This document shows, piece after piece, positions 43,213 through 51,965 of a DNA stretch of 64,000 bases. The number at the start of each line of letters is the position of its first letter. The first letter of the stretch is position 1. Origin of the DNA: Mycobacterium branderi (GTDB lineage Bacteria; Actinomycetota; Actinomycetes; Mycobacteriales; Mycobacteriaceae); assembly GCF_010728725.1 (NCBI RefSeq), contig NZ_AP022606.1, positions 1,240,001-1,304,000 on the forward strand, written 5' to 3'. The notes beneath the pieces were generated by a model that ran no database searches, had not been told where the DNA came from, and saw only the letters and a list, made by a program, of their open reading frames with translations. Position numbers and translations under genes: made by a program.

Positions 43213-44439
43213 TTACTCGTGGCCGGCGGGCACGTCGAAGATGTGCCGGCTCGCGGTCATTCCCGCCAGCGCGACGCCCATCAGAACCGCCGATGCGGAC
43301 AGCATCATCGGCACGCTGTGTTCGTAGAGCAGGCCGCCAGCCAGCGAACCGGCCATGATGCCCACCTGGAACGCCGTGACGTACAGCGACGACGCCCCGT
43401 CGGGGTCACCCGCGGCGTTGCGCATCGCCGTCGACTGCAGCATCGGCGACACCGCGGTCGCCATCGCCCCCCACAGCACGATCGCACCGGTCCCCACCAG
43501 CGCCGTCGCCGCAGTGGCCCGACCACCGAACGCCAGCGCGGTCAACAGGACAAACGCCGCCGTCAGGCCGGCCATGCACACGATCACCGCACGTTTGGGC
43601 CGGCGGTCCAGCGGGCGGGCCACCACCGGGACGGCCACCAGCCCGGCGATCCCGTAGACGGCCAACACCCAGGCCAGGTTGGGTCCCCGCACCCCCACGA
43701 CGTCGCGGATGACCACCACGATGAAGGTGTACGACACGAAATGCCCGGTGACGGCCACCATCGTGAGCAAGCTCACCGCCCACAGCCGGCCGTTGCGGTG
43801 GTGGCGGGCCCGCGGCCCGACCCGCTCGAGCTGCGCTGCCGAGAGCACCATCTCCGGCAGCACCAGCCACGCGGCCAGGGTGACGATGCCCGCGGCGATG
43901 GTCACGCACACCACGGCCCAGCGCCAGCCCCACATCAGGCTCATCGCCGCGGTCAGCGGGCTGCCGACCACCAGGGCCAGGCTGGTGCCCACATAGATCG
44001 CCGTCGTCGCGCGTCCGGCGTGGCTGGGCGGCACCAACCGGGTCGCAATCGGCGCGATCACCGACCACATCAGGCCGTGGGTAACCGCACACAGCACTCG
44101 TCCGCCGGCCAGCACCCCGAAATTGGGAGCCAGCGCCGACACCAGCTGCGACATGGTCAGGCAGGCCAGCGTCAGCAGCAGCGTCCGCCGCCGCGGCCAG
44201 TGCGCCGTCCAGCGCACCAGCGGAATCGTCGTCAACGCCGCCACCAGCGCGTACCAGGACAACAAGGTGCCGACCAATGCCAGGCTGACATGCAGATCGC
44301 GCGCAATGGCGGGCAGCGCGCCCACCGGCACGATTTCGGCCGTGACATAGATGAATGCCGCGGCGGCCAGCACCGACAACTGCACCGCGATCCGCGGCGT
44401 CCACGGTCCGCTGCGAAGGGTTTCGGTTTCGGCGGTCAT
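43213..44439 (-). CDS. MFS transporter, Rv0191-like
   Basis: A 408-residue major-facilitator protein with twelve hydrophobic segments in two halves. Family motifs include VRWTAHWPRRRTLLL in the first loop, typical of the sugar-efflux/arabinose-efflux (DHA1) branch. A drug or metabolite exporter is likely; cargo is unknown. It lies downstream of ricR on the same strand, 71 bp away, so part of its transcription may follow ricR. The start is uncertain, with in-frame alternatives 33 bases and more upstream and no ribosome-binding site at any. Confidence 0.87.
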   Translation of the reverse strand: MTAETETLRSGPWTPRIAVQLSVLAAAAFIYVTAEIVPVGALPAIARDLHVSLALVGTLLSWYALVAALTTIPLVRWTAHWPRRRTLLLTLACLTMSQLVSALAPNFGVLAGGRVLCAVTHGLMWSVIAPIATRLVPPSHAGRATTAIYVGTSLALVVGSPLTAAMSLMWGWRWAVVCVTIAAGIVTLAAWLVLPEMVLSAAQLERVGPRARHHRNGRLWAVSLLTMVAVTGHFVSYTFIVVVIRDVVGVRGPNLAWVLAVYGIAGLVAVPVVARPLDRRPKRAVIVCMAGLTAAFVLLTALAFGGRATAATALVGTGAIVLWGAMATAVSPMLQSTAMRNAAGDPDGASSLYVTAFQVGIMAGSLAGGLLYEHSVPMMLSASAVLMGVALAGMTASRHIFDVPAGHE

Positions 44440-44510
44440 CAGGGCTGCACTTACCGTACGCACTTCGCCCATGACCAGCACTCAATCATGGGTATTCGGG
44501 CGTGTGCGCG

Positions 44511-44801
44511 TCAGGAACGCACGAGTCGCGCGATCGCGGCGGACGCCTCGGCGAGTTTCACGTCGGCCTCGTCGCCGCCGTCGGCCACCGCGCGGCTCAC
44601 GCAGTGTCCGAGGTGCTCGTTGAGCAGGTTCAACGCCACGGACCGCAGCGCGCTGTTGACCGCGCTGATCTGGGTGAGGACGTCGATGCAGTACTTGTCC
44701 TCGTCGATCATCTTGGCGATGCCCCGCACCTGTCCCTCGATGCGGCGCAGCCGCTTGGCGTAGTTGTCCTTCTGCGGCGAGTAGCCGTGTGCGGCTGTCA
44801 T
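44511..44801 (-). CDS. ricR: copper-sensing repressor RicR (CsoR family)
   Basis: A 96-residue all-helical CsoR-family repressor. The Cu(I) ligands are Cys38 (DKYCIDVL), His63 and Cys67 (NEHLGHCVS), the C-H-C arrangement of copper-binding members. [15 protein letters not shown] is the conserved DNA-binding face. RicR represses its own gene and mymT until Cu(I) binds. A perfect operator overlaps its promoter here. The length equals Rv0190. The ATG has no ribosome-binding site, and the -10 box TACCCT ends six bases before it, so the mRNA is probably leaderless. Confidence 0.95.
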   Translation of the reverse strand: MTAAHGYSPQKDNYAKRLRRIEGQVRGIAKMIDEDKYCIDVLTQISAVNSALRSVALNLLNEHLGHCVSRAVADGGDEADVKLAEASAAIARLVRS

Positions 44802-44807
44802 GCTTAC

Positions 44808-44826
44808 AGGGTACCCCTGCGGGGTA
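44808..44826 (-). promoter_or_regulatory. RicR operator overlapping the ricR -10 box
   Basis: TACCCC-TGC-GGGGTA (44812-44826) is a perfect CsoR/RicR-type palindrome. The minus-strand -10 TACCCT (44808-44813) shares its end, so bound RicR would block transcription directly. The ilvD promoter starts about 35 bp away on the other strand. Confidence 0.85.
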
Positions 44827-44872
44827 TGGAAATAGATTTGGGAGGTGCTCTCGGCCCGCGCATACTTGGGCC

Positions 44873-46582
44873 ATGCCCCAAACCAAGGCACGTACCCCTG
44901 ATATCAAACCCCGCAGTCGCGACGTCACCGACGGTCTGGAAAAGGCCGCCGCCCGCGGAATGCTGCGCGCGGTCGGCATGGACGACGACGACTTCGCCAA
45001 GCCCCAGATCGGTGTGGCGTCGTCGTGGAACGAGATCACGCCGTGCAACCTGTCGTTGGACCGCCTCGCCAAGGCGGTGAAGGAAGGGGTTTTCGCCGCG
45101 GGGGGCTATCCGCTTGAGTTCGGCACGATCTCGGTGTCCGACGGCATCTCGATGGGCCACGAGGGCATGCACTTCTCGCTGGTGTCGCGCGAGGTGATCG
45201 CCGACAGCGTGGAAACCGTGATGCAGGCCGAGCGGCTCGACGGCTCGGTGCTGTTGGCCGGCTGCGACAAGTCGCTGCCCGGAATGCTGATGGCCGCCGC
45301 GCGATTGGACCTGGCCGCAGTGTTCCTCTACGCGGGCTCGATCCTGCCCGGGCGGGCCAAGCTGTCCGACGGGACCGAGCGCGAGGTGACGATCATCGAC
45401 GCGTTCGAGGCGGTCGGCGCGTGTGCGCGCGGGCTGATGCCACGCGAGGACGTCGACGCGATCGAGCGGGCCATCTGCCCCGGCGAGGGCGCCTGTGGGG
45501 GCATGTACACCGCCAACACGATGGCCAGCGCCGCTGAGGCACTGGGCATGTCGCTGCCCGGCAGCGCGGCACCTCCGGCGGCGGATCGCCGCCGCGACGT
45601 GTTCGCCCGCCACAGCGGCGAGGCCGTGATCGAACTGCTGCGCCGCGGAATCACCGCCCGCGACATCCTCACCAGGGAGGCCTTCGAGAACGCGATCGCG
45701 GTGGTGATGGCGTTCGGCGGCTCGACCAACGCTGTGCTGCACCTGTTGGCGATCGCGTACGAGGCCAACGTCAAGTTGTCGCTGGAGGATTTCAGCCGCA
45801 TAGGTTCGCGGGTGCCGCACCTGGCCGACGTCAAGCCGTTCGGCCGGCATGTGATGCTCGACGTCGACCGCGTCGGCGGTGTCCCGGTCGTGATGAAAGC
45901 ACTGCTGGATGCCGGTCTGCTGCATGGTGATTGCCTGACCGTGACAGGACAGACCGTCGCCGAAAACCTCGCGCACGTCGCCCCGCCCGATCCCGACGGC
46001 AAGGTGCTGCGAGCGCTGCAAAATCCTATCCACCCGACCGGCGGGATCACGATCCTGCACGGATCGCTGGCACCGGAGGGCGCGGTGGTCAAGTCGGCGG
46101 GCTTCGACTCCGACGTGTTCGAAGGCACTGCAAGGGTTTTCGACCGGGAACGAGCCGCGCTTGATGCTTTGGAAGACGGCACGATCACCGCGGGCGACGC
46201 GGTGGTGATCCGCTACGAGGGCCCCAAGGGCGGGCCCGGGATGCGCGAAATGCTTGCCATCACAGGCGCCATCAAGGGCGCCGGGCTGGGTAAGGACGTG
46301 CTGTTATTGACCGACGGCCGCTTCTCCGGCGGCACCACCGGACTCTGTGTCGGCCATATCGCCCCGGAGGCGGTCGACGGCGGACCGATCGCGTTCCTGC
46401 GCGACGGCGACCGCATCCGCCTCGACGTCGCCAACGGAACACTGGACGTGCTCGTCGACACCGGCGAGTTTGCTTCCCGGCGTGCGGGTTTCACCCCGCT
46501 GCCACCGCGCTACACCAGCGGAGTGCTGGCCAAGTACACCAAGCTGGTGGGGTCCGCGGCAATCGGGGCGGTCTGCACATAA
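44873..46582 (+). CDS. ilvD: dihydroxy-acid dehydratase
   Basis: A 569-residue Fe-S enzyme of valine, leucine and isoleucine biosynthesis, dehydrating 2,3-dihydroxy acids to 2-keto acids. The likely [2Fe-2S] ligands are Cys58 (ITPCNLS), Cys131 ([10 protein letters not shown]) and Cys208 ([13 protein letters not shown]). The C-terminal [11 protein letters not shown] closes the active site. The ATG ([10 protein letters not shown]) follows CATACT by six bases and lacks a ribosome-binding site. The promoter lies beside the ricR operator, and copper is known to damage Fe-S dehydratases, so copper-linked control is conceivable. Confidence 0.95.
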   Translation: MPQTKARTPDIKPRSRDVTDGLEKAAARGMLRAVGMDDDDFAKPQIGVASSWNEITPCNLSLDRLAKAVKEGVFAAGGYPLEFGTISVSDGISMGHEGMHFSLVSREVIADSVETVMQAERLDGSVLLAGCDKSLPGMLMAAARLDLAAVFLYAGSILPGRAKLSDGTEREVTIIDAFEAVGACARGLMPREDVDAIERAICPGEGACGGMYTANTMASAAEALGMSLPGSAAPPAADRRRDVFARHSGEAVIELLRRGITARDILTREAFENAIAVVMAFGGSTNAVLHLLAIAYEANVKLSLEDFSRIGSRVPHLADVKPFGRHVMLDVDRVGGVPVVMKALLDAGLLHGDCLTVTGQTVAENLAHVAPPDPDGKVLRALQNPIHPTGGITILHGSLAPEGAVVKSAGFDSDVFEGTARVFDRERAALDALEDGTITAGDAVVIRYEGPKGGPGMREMLAITGAIKGAGLGKDVLLLTDGRFSGGTTGLCVGHIAPEAVDGGPIAFLRDGDRIRLDVANGTLDVLVDTGEFASRRAGFTPLPPRYTSGVLAKYTKLVGSAAIGAVCT

Positions 46583-46584
46583 CC

Positions 46585-46788
46585 TTGGCAGCGACGGATT
46601 GGCTGGCGTGGGATCACAACGCCTACTACCAACGCCTGCTGATGGGGCAGCTGCCAAAGGGTGTCGATCCACCGCTGACAACCCGCCGGGCCCGGCAAGT
46701 GGCAACCGCAACGCTGCCCGGCGCGCAGGTGCGACGCCTGGTGTTCTGGCGTTACCTTCTAGTCTGGCGCCGACCTGTCGAAACATGA
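46585..46788 (+). pseudogene. SAM-methyltransferase remnant with its core deleted
   Basis: A 67-codon frame with a TTG start two bases after ilvD. The first ~25 residues, WLAWDHNAYYQRLLMGQLPKG, match the opening of a class I SAM methyltransferase family common in mycobacteria. The rest, LTTRRARQVATATLPGAQV then RRLVFWRYLLVWRRP, matches the end of the same family. The SAM-binding core (usually a VLDVGCG motif and about 150 residues) is missing, although the reading frame is kept. This looks like one internal deletion. It could still be translated, but it cannot be a methyltransferase. Confidence 0.65.
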
Positions 46789-46800
46789 TGGCGCACAAGG

Positions 46801-46833
46801 CCTGTCCCGGCCGGTTCGCCCGGCCGGGTCAGG
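46801..46833. terminator. strong G+C-rich hairpin terminator
   Basis: CCTG-T-CCCGGCCGG, loop TTCGC, CCGGCCGGG-T-CAGG: thirteen pairs with one T-T mismatch. It lies between the methyltransferase remnant and the convergent SPW gene. There is no T-run, as is common for mycobacterial terminators. It can work in both directions. Confidence 0.7.
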
Positions 46834-46854
46834 GAGAATCGGCGCCCGGTCTGG

Positions 46855-47298
46855 CTATGCGTGCTTTGCTTCGTCGCTGCGCGCCCGCATACCGAAGTAC
46901 ATCGCGTTCAAGCCCAGCACCGTCAGCACCGCACCTGCAATCACATTCGACCAGATCATGCCGCCGTGCGGCGAGACGTGGTAGATGACCCACGGCGAAA
47001 CGATGAACCACACCCCCAACACCGGCAGCGTCCAGGTCATGCCGTGAGTGCGGTCCAGTGCGGCCGCGAACCCATACGCCAGCGCCGCGCACACAAGACC
47101 GACGATCAGGTCGTTGACAGCCAGCGGCCTGGTCATCTGGAAGCCGACGATCCACGGCGAGACAGCCGCATAGACCGCCGTCAGCAAAGTCAGACCGAAG
47201 GTGCCTTGCGCGGACATCGACTCGGCGGCCCGCTCATACCGGGCCCGCAGAGCCAACAAATCCGGGTGGTGATCGATTGATGAATGGACTGTGCTCAT
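46855..47298 (-). CDS. SPW-repeat membrane protein, Rv0188-like
   Basis: A 147-residue membrane protein of two SPW repeats, YAAVSPWIVGF (about 43-53) and WFIVSPWVIYH (about 97-107). Each is set in a pair of hydrophobic helices, giving four in all. The polar N-terminus (MSTVHSSIDHHPDLLALRAR) is probably cytoplasmic. The function of the family is unknown. It has AAGG nine bases before the ATG. It is convergent with ilvD and lies on the side of the copper block, but no RicR palindrome is seen upstream. Confidence 0.8.
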   Translation of the reverse strand: MSTVHSSIDHHPDLLALRARYERAAESMSAQGTFGLTLLTAVYAAVSPWIVGFQMTRPLAVNDLIVGLVCAALAYGFAAALDRTHGMTWTLPVLGVWFIVSPWVIYHVSPHGGMIWSNVIAGAVLTVLGLNAMYFGMRARSDEAKHA

Positions 47299-47423
47299 TT
47301 TGTGACCTTTCTGTTATGCAGCAAGCCTTTTGGGCCTTCTGCAACCCATCCACCTGCTCCAAGATTACGCTCGCCGCTCGTCTGCCAGCAACGAAAATGA
47401 GCGGCACTCGACCAGCGGTGAAC

Positions 47424-47429
47424 TAGCGT
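47424..47429 (+). promoter_or_regulatory. -10 box before a leaderless start
   Basis: TAGCGT ends eight bases before the ATG of the nitronate monooxygenase-like gene, with no ribosome-binding site. The same hexamer stands before the O-methyltransferase on the other strand. Confidence 0.4.
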
Positions 47430-47437
47430 CGAGTCTC

Positions 47438-48421
47438 ATGGAGATCGCAGACCGACTCCGGCTCGACGTCCCGGTCGCCCAGGCCGGCATGGGCGGCGGA
47501 CTGGCGGGCGCGCGACTGGCCGCAGCGGTCGCCCAGGCAGGCGGACTGGGCACGCTCGGGCTGGTGTCACCGGGCCGATTGCGGTCGGCAATCGAACAGG
47601 TGCGCGCGCAGGCCCCCGGTCGCGCCGTCGCGGTCAACCTGTTGATGCCCTTCGCGCGGCGCAGCCACGTCGAGGTGTGCATCGAGCATCGGGTCGACGT
47701 CGCGGTGGTGGCCTTCGGCGGCGATCGCCACCTGGTGCAGCGTCTCCGCGACGCCGGGATCTTCGTATTAGTGATGGTGGGCACCGAACCGCAAGCCGGC
47801 GACGCAATCGATTGGGGCGCCGACGGTTTGATCGCCCAGGGCCGCGAGGCCGGCGGACATCTCGTCGGAACCGTACCCGCGCTCGAGTTCCTGCCTCGAG
47901 CACGGGCGGTCGCCGGCCGGCGGCCCGTATTCGTCGCCGGCGGAGTCGCCACCGGCGCCGACACGCGCGCGGCACTGGACGCCGGAGCCGCCGGCGTCGT
48001 CGCCGGAACGAGATTCCTGATGACCCATGAGGCCAGCGCGCACCCGGAGTACCAACGGCGAATCATCAACGCCGACAGGACCGTCGAAACCACGCTGTTC
48101 GGACTGAGTTGGCCGCTTCGCCACCGGGTCGTCCCCAACGCCGCCACCCGGCGGTGGTGCCGCGACGACGGGTCCGCCAAGGCACTGCCGACCGCTCTCA
48201 ACGCCGCCAGCCGGTGGCTGGGCGTGCTGGGTTACTTCGACGCCGGTGCACTGATCCGTCTGCAGTCCCCTGCTTTGCCGGTGTTTTCGCCGCTGGCGCC
48301 GCTGGACGGCATGCCCGAGTCGTCGGTGGACTGCGGCGCCCTCTACGCCGGCGAAACGGCGTTGCGCATCAACGAGGTGACCTCGGCCCGGCGGGCCGTC
48401 GAGGACTTGACGCCTACTTGA
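47438..48421 (+). CDS. nitronate monooxygenase-like flavoprotein
   Basis: A 327-residue TIM-barrel protein of the 2-nitropropane dioxygenase/NMO family. VPVAQAGMGGGLAGARLA is the N-terminal FMN-binding strand, QGREAGGHLVGTV holds the catalytic-His region, and VFVAGGVATGADTRAALDAG plus GVVAGTRFLMTHEA bind the FMN phosphate. It oxidises alkyl nitronates such as propionate 3-nitronate. I do not recall it in the M. tuberculosis copper region. It ends convergently with the O-methyltransferase, with an eight-base overlap. Confidence 0.82.
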   Translation: MEIADRLRLDVPVAQAGMGGGLAGARLAAAVAQAGGLGTLGLVSPGRLRSAIEQVRAQAPGRAVAVNLLMPFARRSHVEVCIEHRVDVAVVAFGGDRHLVQRLRDAGIFVLVMVGTEPQAGDAIDWGADGLIAQGREAGGHLVGTVPALEFLPRARAVAGRRPVFVAGGVATGADTRAALDAGAAGVVAGTRFLMTHEASAHPEYQRRIINADRTVETTLFGLSWPLRHRVVPNAATRRWCRDDGSAKALPTALNAASRWLGVLGYFDAGALIRLQSPALPVFSPLAPLDGMPESSVDCGALYAGETALRINEVTSARRAVEDLTPT

Positions 48422-49070
48422 CCAACGCCATCGCGAAGCCATCCCACTCTTTGGCTCCGACTGTTTGTACCACCGCCGTGTCCAGGCGCGGGTGCGCGCC
48501 CATCAGCTCCAGGGTTCGCCGCGACGCCTTGACTGCCTCGTCGCCGGAGTCCGCTGCCAGGATCCGTCCTTCCCGAATAACGTTGTCCACCACGATGACT
48601 GAGCCCGGACGGGAGAGCCGGACCGCCCACTCCAGGTAGCCGACATTGTTTTCTTTGTCGGCATCGATGAACACCAAGTCGAAGGGCCCGGTCACCGTCG
48701 GCAACGTTTCCAACGCGGGTCCCACCAGCACCTCCACCCGGTCGGCGACGCCGGCGCGGGCGAGGTTTGCGCGCGCGACCTCGGCGTGCTTGTGCTCGTA
48801 TTCCAGCGTGACCACCCGCCCCTCGGGTCCGGCGCCCCTGGCCAGCCAGATGGTGCTGAACCCGCCCAGGGTGCCGATTTCCAGGATGCGACGGGCCCCG
48901 ATCGCGCCGGCCAGCAGGCACAGGAACTTGCCCTGTTGGGCCGACACGGCGATGCGCGGCAACCCGGCCGCGTCGCTGGCCTCGAGTGCGGCCGTCAAAT
49001 CCGGATCGTCGCCCACCACCGTCGCGTCCAGAAATGCGTCGACTTCCTTCGGGTTCGGCTGCGCAGTCAT
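48414..49070 (-). CDS. SAM-dependent O-methyltransferase, Rv0187-like
   Basis: A 218-residue class I methyltransferase of the catechol/caffeoyl-CoA type. [16 protein letters not shown] binds [18 protein letters not shown] and [11 protein letters not shown] carry the divalent-metal ligands of this family. It methylates hydroxyl groups of small phenolic compounds; the acceptor is unknown. The ATG has no ribosome-binding site, and TAGCGT (49078-49083 on the minus strand) ends seven bases before it, suggesting a leaderless mRNA. It is divergent from mymT. Confidence 0.87.
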   Translation of the reverse strand: MTAQPNPKEVDAFLDATVVGDDPDLTAALEASDAAGLPRIAVSAQQGKFLCLLAGAIGARRILEIGTLGGFSTIWLARGAGPEGRVVTLEYEHKHAEVARANLARAGVADRVEVLVGPALETLPTVTGPFDLVFIDADKENNVGYLEWAVRLSRPGSVIVVDNVIREGRILAADSGDEAVKASRRTLELMGAHPRLDTAVVQTVGAKEWDGFAMALVK

Positions 49071-49077
49071 GACGCCC

Positions 49078-49083
49078 ACGCTA
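49078..49083 (-). promoter_or_regulatory. -10 box before the leaderless O-methyltransferase
   Basis: TAGCGT on the minus strand matches TANNNT and ends seven bases before the ATG. The RicR box at 49120 lies about 37 bp further upstream and could also affect this promoter. Confidence 0.45.
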
Positions 49084-49119
49084 GCCGATCAGCGGAATCC
49101 GTATGACAGCCTTTACTCC

Positions 49120-49141
49120 ATACCCCTATGGGGTATATGCT
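49120..49141 (+). promoter_or_regulatory. RicR operator and -10 box of mymT
   Basis: ATACCCCTATGGGGTAT (49120-49136) is a perfect 17-bp palindrome of the same form as the ricR operator. The -10 box TATGCT (49136-49141) begins on its last base. Repression relieved by Cu(I) is expected. The transcript would start near 49148. Confidence 0.85.
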
Positions 49142-49155
49142 GCGAGCGGGCAAGC

Positions 49156-49175
49156 ATCCCGGAATCCTCCGGGAT
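49156..49175 (+). promoter_or_regulatory. hairpin in the mymT 5' untranslated region
   Basis: ATCCCGGA and TCCGGGAT form a perfect 8-bp stem with an ATCC loop, beginning about eight bases after the predicted transcription start. The mymT ATG follows 25 bases later behind a weak ACAGGG site. The stem may stabilise the mRNA or affect translation. Confidence 0.5.
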
Positions 49176-49200
49176 CCCAACTAGAGACAGGGTTGACTTC

Positions 49201-49347
49201 ATGAGCAATTACGAGGCTGGGACCTTGCTCACCTGCGGCCACGAGGGATGCGGATGCCGCGTTCGTATCGAGGTCGAATGCCACTGCGCGGGTTCGGGCG
49301 AGGCATACCGCTGCACGTGCGGCGACGAGCTGGTCGCCGTCAGCTAG
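49201..49347 (+). CDS. mymT: copper metallothionein MymT
   Basis: A 48-residue cytoplasmic copper-binding protein, missed by most gene finders because of its length. Seven cysteines (12, 17, 19, 27, 29, 38 and 40) lie in [17 protein letters not shown] and YRCTCGDEL, the layout of M. tuberculosis MymT, which binds several Cu(I) ions and protects against copper. His14 and His28 may also take part. It stands alone behind a RicR operator and a 5' hairpin. M. tuberculosis MymT is a few residues longer at the N-terminus. Confidence 0.95.
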   Translation: MSNYEAGTLLTCGHEGCGCRVRIEVECHCAGSGEAYRCTCGDELVAVS

Positions 49348-49368
49348 CGGAGTCGCCGGGCTGACCGG

Positions 49369-51465
49369 TCAGCGTCCGAAGACGCGGCCGGTTAGCTCGG
49401 CTTCGCCCTTAAGCGCCAGGGCCACCGCCGACGAGCCCACGGCGACCGCATAACGGCCGGCGGCGACGCACCACCTGCCGTCGCGATAGCGGGCCAAGAG
49501 GCGCGGATCCGCCTCGATCGTGACTCGGCGCGACTCTCCCGCGTCGAGTTGCACCCGCTCGAACCCCAACAGCCGCAACCGCTCTCCGTCCGGGGCCGCA
49601 ATCAGATAGAGCTGGGGTACGTCGGCGCCGCGACGATTGCCGGTGTTCACCACGGTGAGGCTGGCGGTGACGGTGTCGCCGCCGACGAGCGCGAGGTCGC
49701 GATGCTCGAAGCTGGTGTAGGACAGGCCGTGTCCGAACGCGAACATCGGCTCGAGGCCCCGGTGGGCGAACCAGCGATAGCCGACCTCGGCGCCTTCGGT
49801 GTAGCGGATGGTGGTCGCGGTTCCCCACGGTGCGCCCAGCCCGGGCAAGTCGGGCCGTGGCGTCTGGCCGAGGTCGACCGGGAATGTGACCGGCAGTCGG
49901 CCGGTCGGGTTGACTTGTCCGGCAAGGATTTCGGCGATTGCCTGCGCACCGGCCTGGCCCGGGTACCAGGCTTGCATGATCGCGTTGACCTTATCGCGCC
50001 AGGGCATTGCGACAGGGTTGCCGGTCTCGAGCACCACGACGGTGTTCGGGTTGGCGTCGGCGACCGCGGCGATCACCTCGTCCTGACCCCACGGCAGCGA
50101 CAGGTCGGCGCTGTCGAGGCCTTCGCCTTCCACGCGGATGGCGAACACGACGGCCACATCGGCCCGCCGCGCCGCCAGCACCGCCTCGGCTGGAGTGAGA
50201 CCCGGATCGAATTCGACGCTGGCGTTCGGCAGCTGCCGTCGCAGCTCGGCGACCGGCGACGGCGGCACCAGGTACAGGTTGCGCAGGCCGCCCGGCCAGC
50301 CGAGCGGGAACACGTCGGCGAAGCCGCCCGGCGGGACCACGGTGCTCGACCCGCAGCCCGCGGGCACACCGAGTTGGGCGCAACCGCCGATGACCGCGAT
50401 ACGCGCATCGGGCGAAAGCGGCAGCAGACCATCGTTTTTCAGCAGCACGATGCCCTGTCGCGCGATCTCGAGCGCGATCTCGTGGTGGGCTGTCATGTCC
50501 GCCGGGGGCGTCGCGTCCCACTGGTCGACACCCACCGCGAAGATCGACCGTAGGATTCGTCGCACCATGTCCGACAGGCGTTCTGCGGACAGTTTCCCGT
50601 CGGCGTAGGCGGCCTTGAGCGGGTCACCGAACGCCTCGCCCGCCCACAGCATGGCGTCGACCTGCGCCCCTGATTCCTGGTCGAGGCCGTTGACCGCGAA
50701 CTCCCAACTCGGTGTCGCGCCCCAGTCGGACATCACCCAACCCCGGTATCCCCAGGCGCCTTTCAGCACGCCGTCGATCAGGTCGTCGTTGCCGCCGGCA
50801 TACTCGCCGTTGACTTTGTTGTATGCGGTCATCACCGCGCCGGGAGATGCCCGCTCGATGGCGATTTCTAAGGCCAGAAGGTCGGATTCGCGGTGTGCGT
50901 CGGGATCGATCACGGCGTCCAGCCAGTGCCGGTTGGTTTCGTTGCAGTTCAGCGAGTAGTGCTTGAGGGTCGAGATGACGCCCTGCTGCTGGATGCCGGT
51001 GACCGACTCTGCGGCCATCACCGCGCTCAAAAGTGGGTCCTCGGAGAGGTATTCGAAGTTGCGCCCGTTGCGCGGGTCGCGGGCGAGATTGATCCCGCCG
51101 GCCAGTAGCACGTTGAACCCGCGGCTGCGGGCTTCGCGGGCGATCGCCTCACCGGCGGCGCGGGCGAGGGCCGGGTTGAAGCTTGCCGCCAGCACGAGGC
51201 CGGCGGGCAGCGCGGTGGCGCTATCGCCGGGCCGGTAGCCCGGATTGGTGACGCCCAGGCTGGCGTCGCTCATCAGCAGCGCGGGCACCCCGAGGCGCGG
51301 GACACCGGGCACGTAGCCGGCGCTCATCGGAACGTCCGGCGGGATACGCTCATCGCGGATCGGCAACAGGTCGCTGGCGCCCATCACGCTGCACAGCAAC
51401 GAAAACCGCTCGTAGTCAGTCATTTGCGCTTCGACTTCGCAGGCGCGCACGTCGGGATCGGTCAC
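49369..51465 (-). CDS. bglS: family 3 beta-glucosidase BglS
   Basis: A 698-residue GH3 glycoside hydrolase. The (beta/alpha)8 domain carries the substrate-binding STLKHYSLN (Lys168, His169) and MTAYNKVNG. The nucleophile is Asp247 in GWVMSDWGATPSWE. The C-terminal alpha/beta and fibronectin-III-like domains follow (VVNTGNRRGADVPQLY). There is no signal peptide. It cleaves beta-linked glucose from small glycosides. The GTG (MTDPDVRACE) overlaps the stop of the Rv0185-like gene, so it is the last gene of a three-gene leftward unit. Confidence 0.92.
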   Translation of the reverse strand: MTDPDVRACEVEAQMTDYERFSLLCSVMGASDLLPIRDERIPPDVPMSAGYVPGVPRLGVPALLMSDASLGVTNPGYRPGDSATALPAGLVLAASFNPALARAAGEAIAREARSRGFNVLLAGGINLARDPRNGRNFEYLSEDPLLSAVMAAESVTGIQQQGVISTLKHYSLNCNETNRHWLDAVIDPDAHRESDLLALEIAIERASPGAVMTAYNKVNGEYAGGNDDLIDGVLKGAWGYRGWVMSDWGATPSWEFAVNGLDQESGAQVDAMLWAGEAFGDPLKAAYADGKLSAERLSDMVRRILRSIFAVGVDQWDATPPADMTAHHEIALEIARQGIVLLKNDGLLPLSPDARIAVIGGCAQLGVPAGCGSSTVVPPGGFADVFPLGWPGGLRNLYLVPPSPVAELRRQLPNASVEFDPGLTPAEAVLAARRADVAVVFAIRVEGEGLDSADLSLPWGQDEVIAAVADANPNTVVVLETGNPVAMPWRDKVNAIMQAWYPGQAGAQAIAEILAGQVNPTGRLPVTFPVDLGQTPRPDLPGLGAPWGTATTIRYTEGAEVGYRWFAHRGLEPMFAFGHGLSYTSFEHRDLALVGGDTVTASLTVVNTGNRRGADVPQLYLIAAPDGERLRLLGFERVQLDAGESRRVTIEADPRLLARYRDGRWCVAAGRYAVAVGSSAVALALKGEAELTGRVFGR

Positions 51466-51965
51466 CGCACACCTTCTTTCGCGTACACGACCCGCAGCAC
51501 GTACCCGAGTTCGGGTCCCATCACCAGCTCGGCCAATGCACACACGGTCGCGACGAACTGCGGTCCGTGCGGGGGCGACTGGTCGCACAGATGGTGGGCG
51601 ATCTCGTGCAGCACGACCAGTTCACGCATTGCCCAGTCGGCGGTATCGCGATCGGGTACCGCGATAACGCCTGTGCCCGTGCCGCTTTCGTAGTGCGCGG
51701 CGGTGGCGGCCCGCCGGGCCCGCACCCGCAGCGGCGGCGTGCCCGGCCACTGCTCCCGCACCGCCGGTAGGGACAGCACGTCGTCGACGTAGCGCTGTAC
51801 CGCGGCCACCGAGCCGAACCGCGCTTCCGGCGGCAGTGTCAGCTGCGCGCCGAAGAACTCGACGCTGCGTGAAGCGTGCTCGGCGGCACGGTCGAACAGT
51901 GTGCGAACGAATTCCTCGGCGGCGTAGACCCTCGAGCGCTGCGTGTCGCGGTCGGCAATGCCCAT
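51462..51965 (-). CDS. putative zinc metallohydrolase, Rv0185-like
   Basis: A 167-residue protein with an HExxH site in LVVLHEIAHHLCDQ near residue 119, followed by HGPQFVATV, whose His could be the third ligand. It fits the small TIGR04338-type metallohydrolases found beside DUF2786 genes, as here. No signal peptide is seen, so it acts in the cytoplasm; substrate unknown. ATG is used; a GTG one codon earlier overlaps the previous stop. It also overlaps bglS by four bases. Confidence 0.82.
   Translation of the reverse strand: MGIADRDTQRSRVYAAEEFVRTLFDRAAEHASRSVEFFGAQLTLPPEARFGSVAAVQRYVDDVLSLPAVREQWPGTPPLRVRARRAATAAHYESGTGTGVIAVPDRDTADWAMRELVVLHEIAHHLCDQSPPHGPQFVATVCALAELVMGPELGYVLRVVYAKEGVR

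Noticed and set aside
44827..44872. T-box or attenuator before ilvD
   Set aside because: The gap is short and probably untranscribed up to the start codon. No leader peptide or branched-chain codon run is present.
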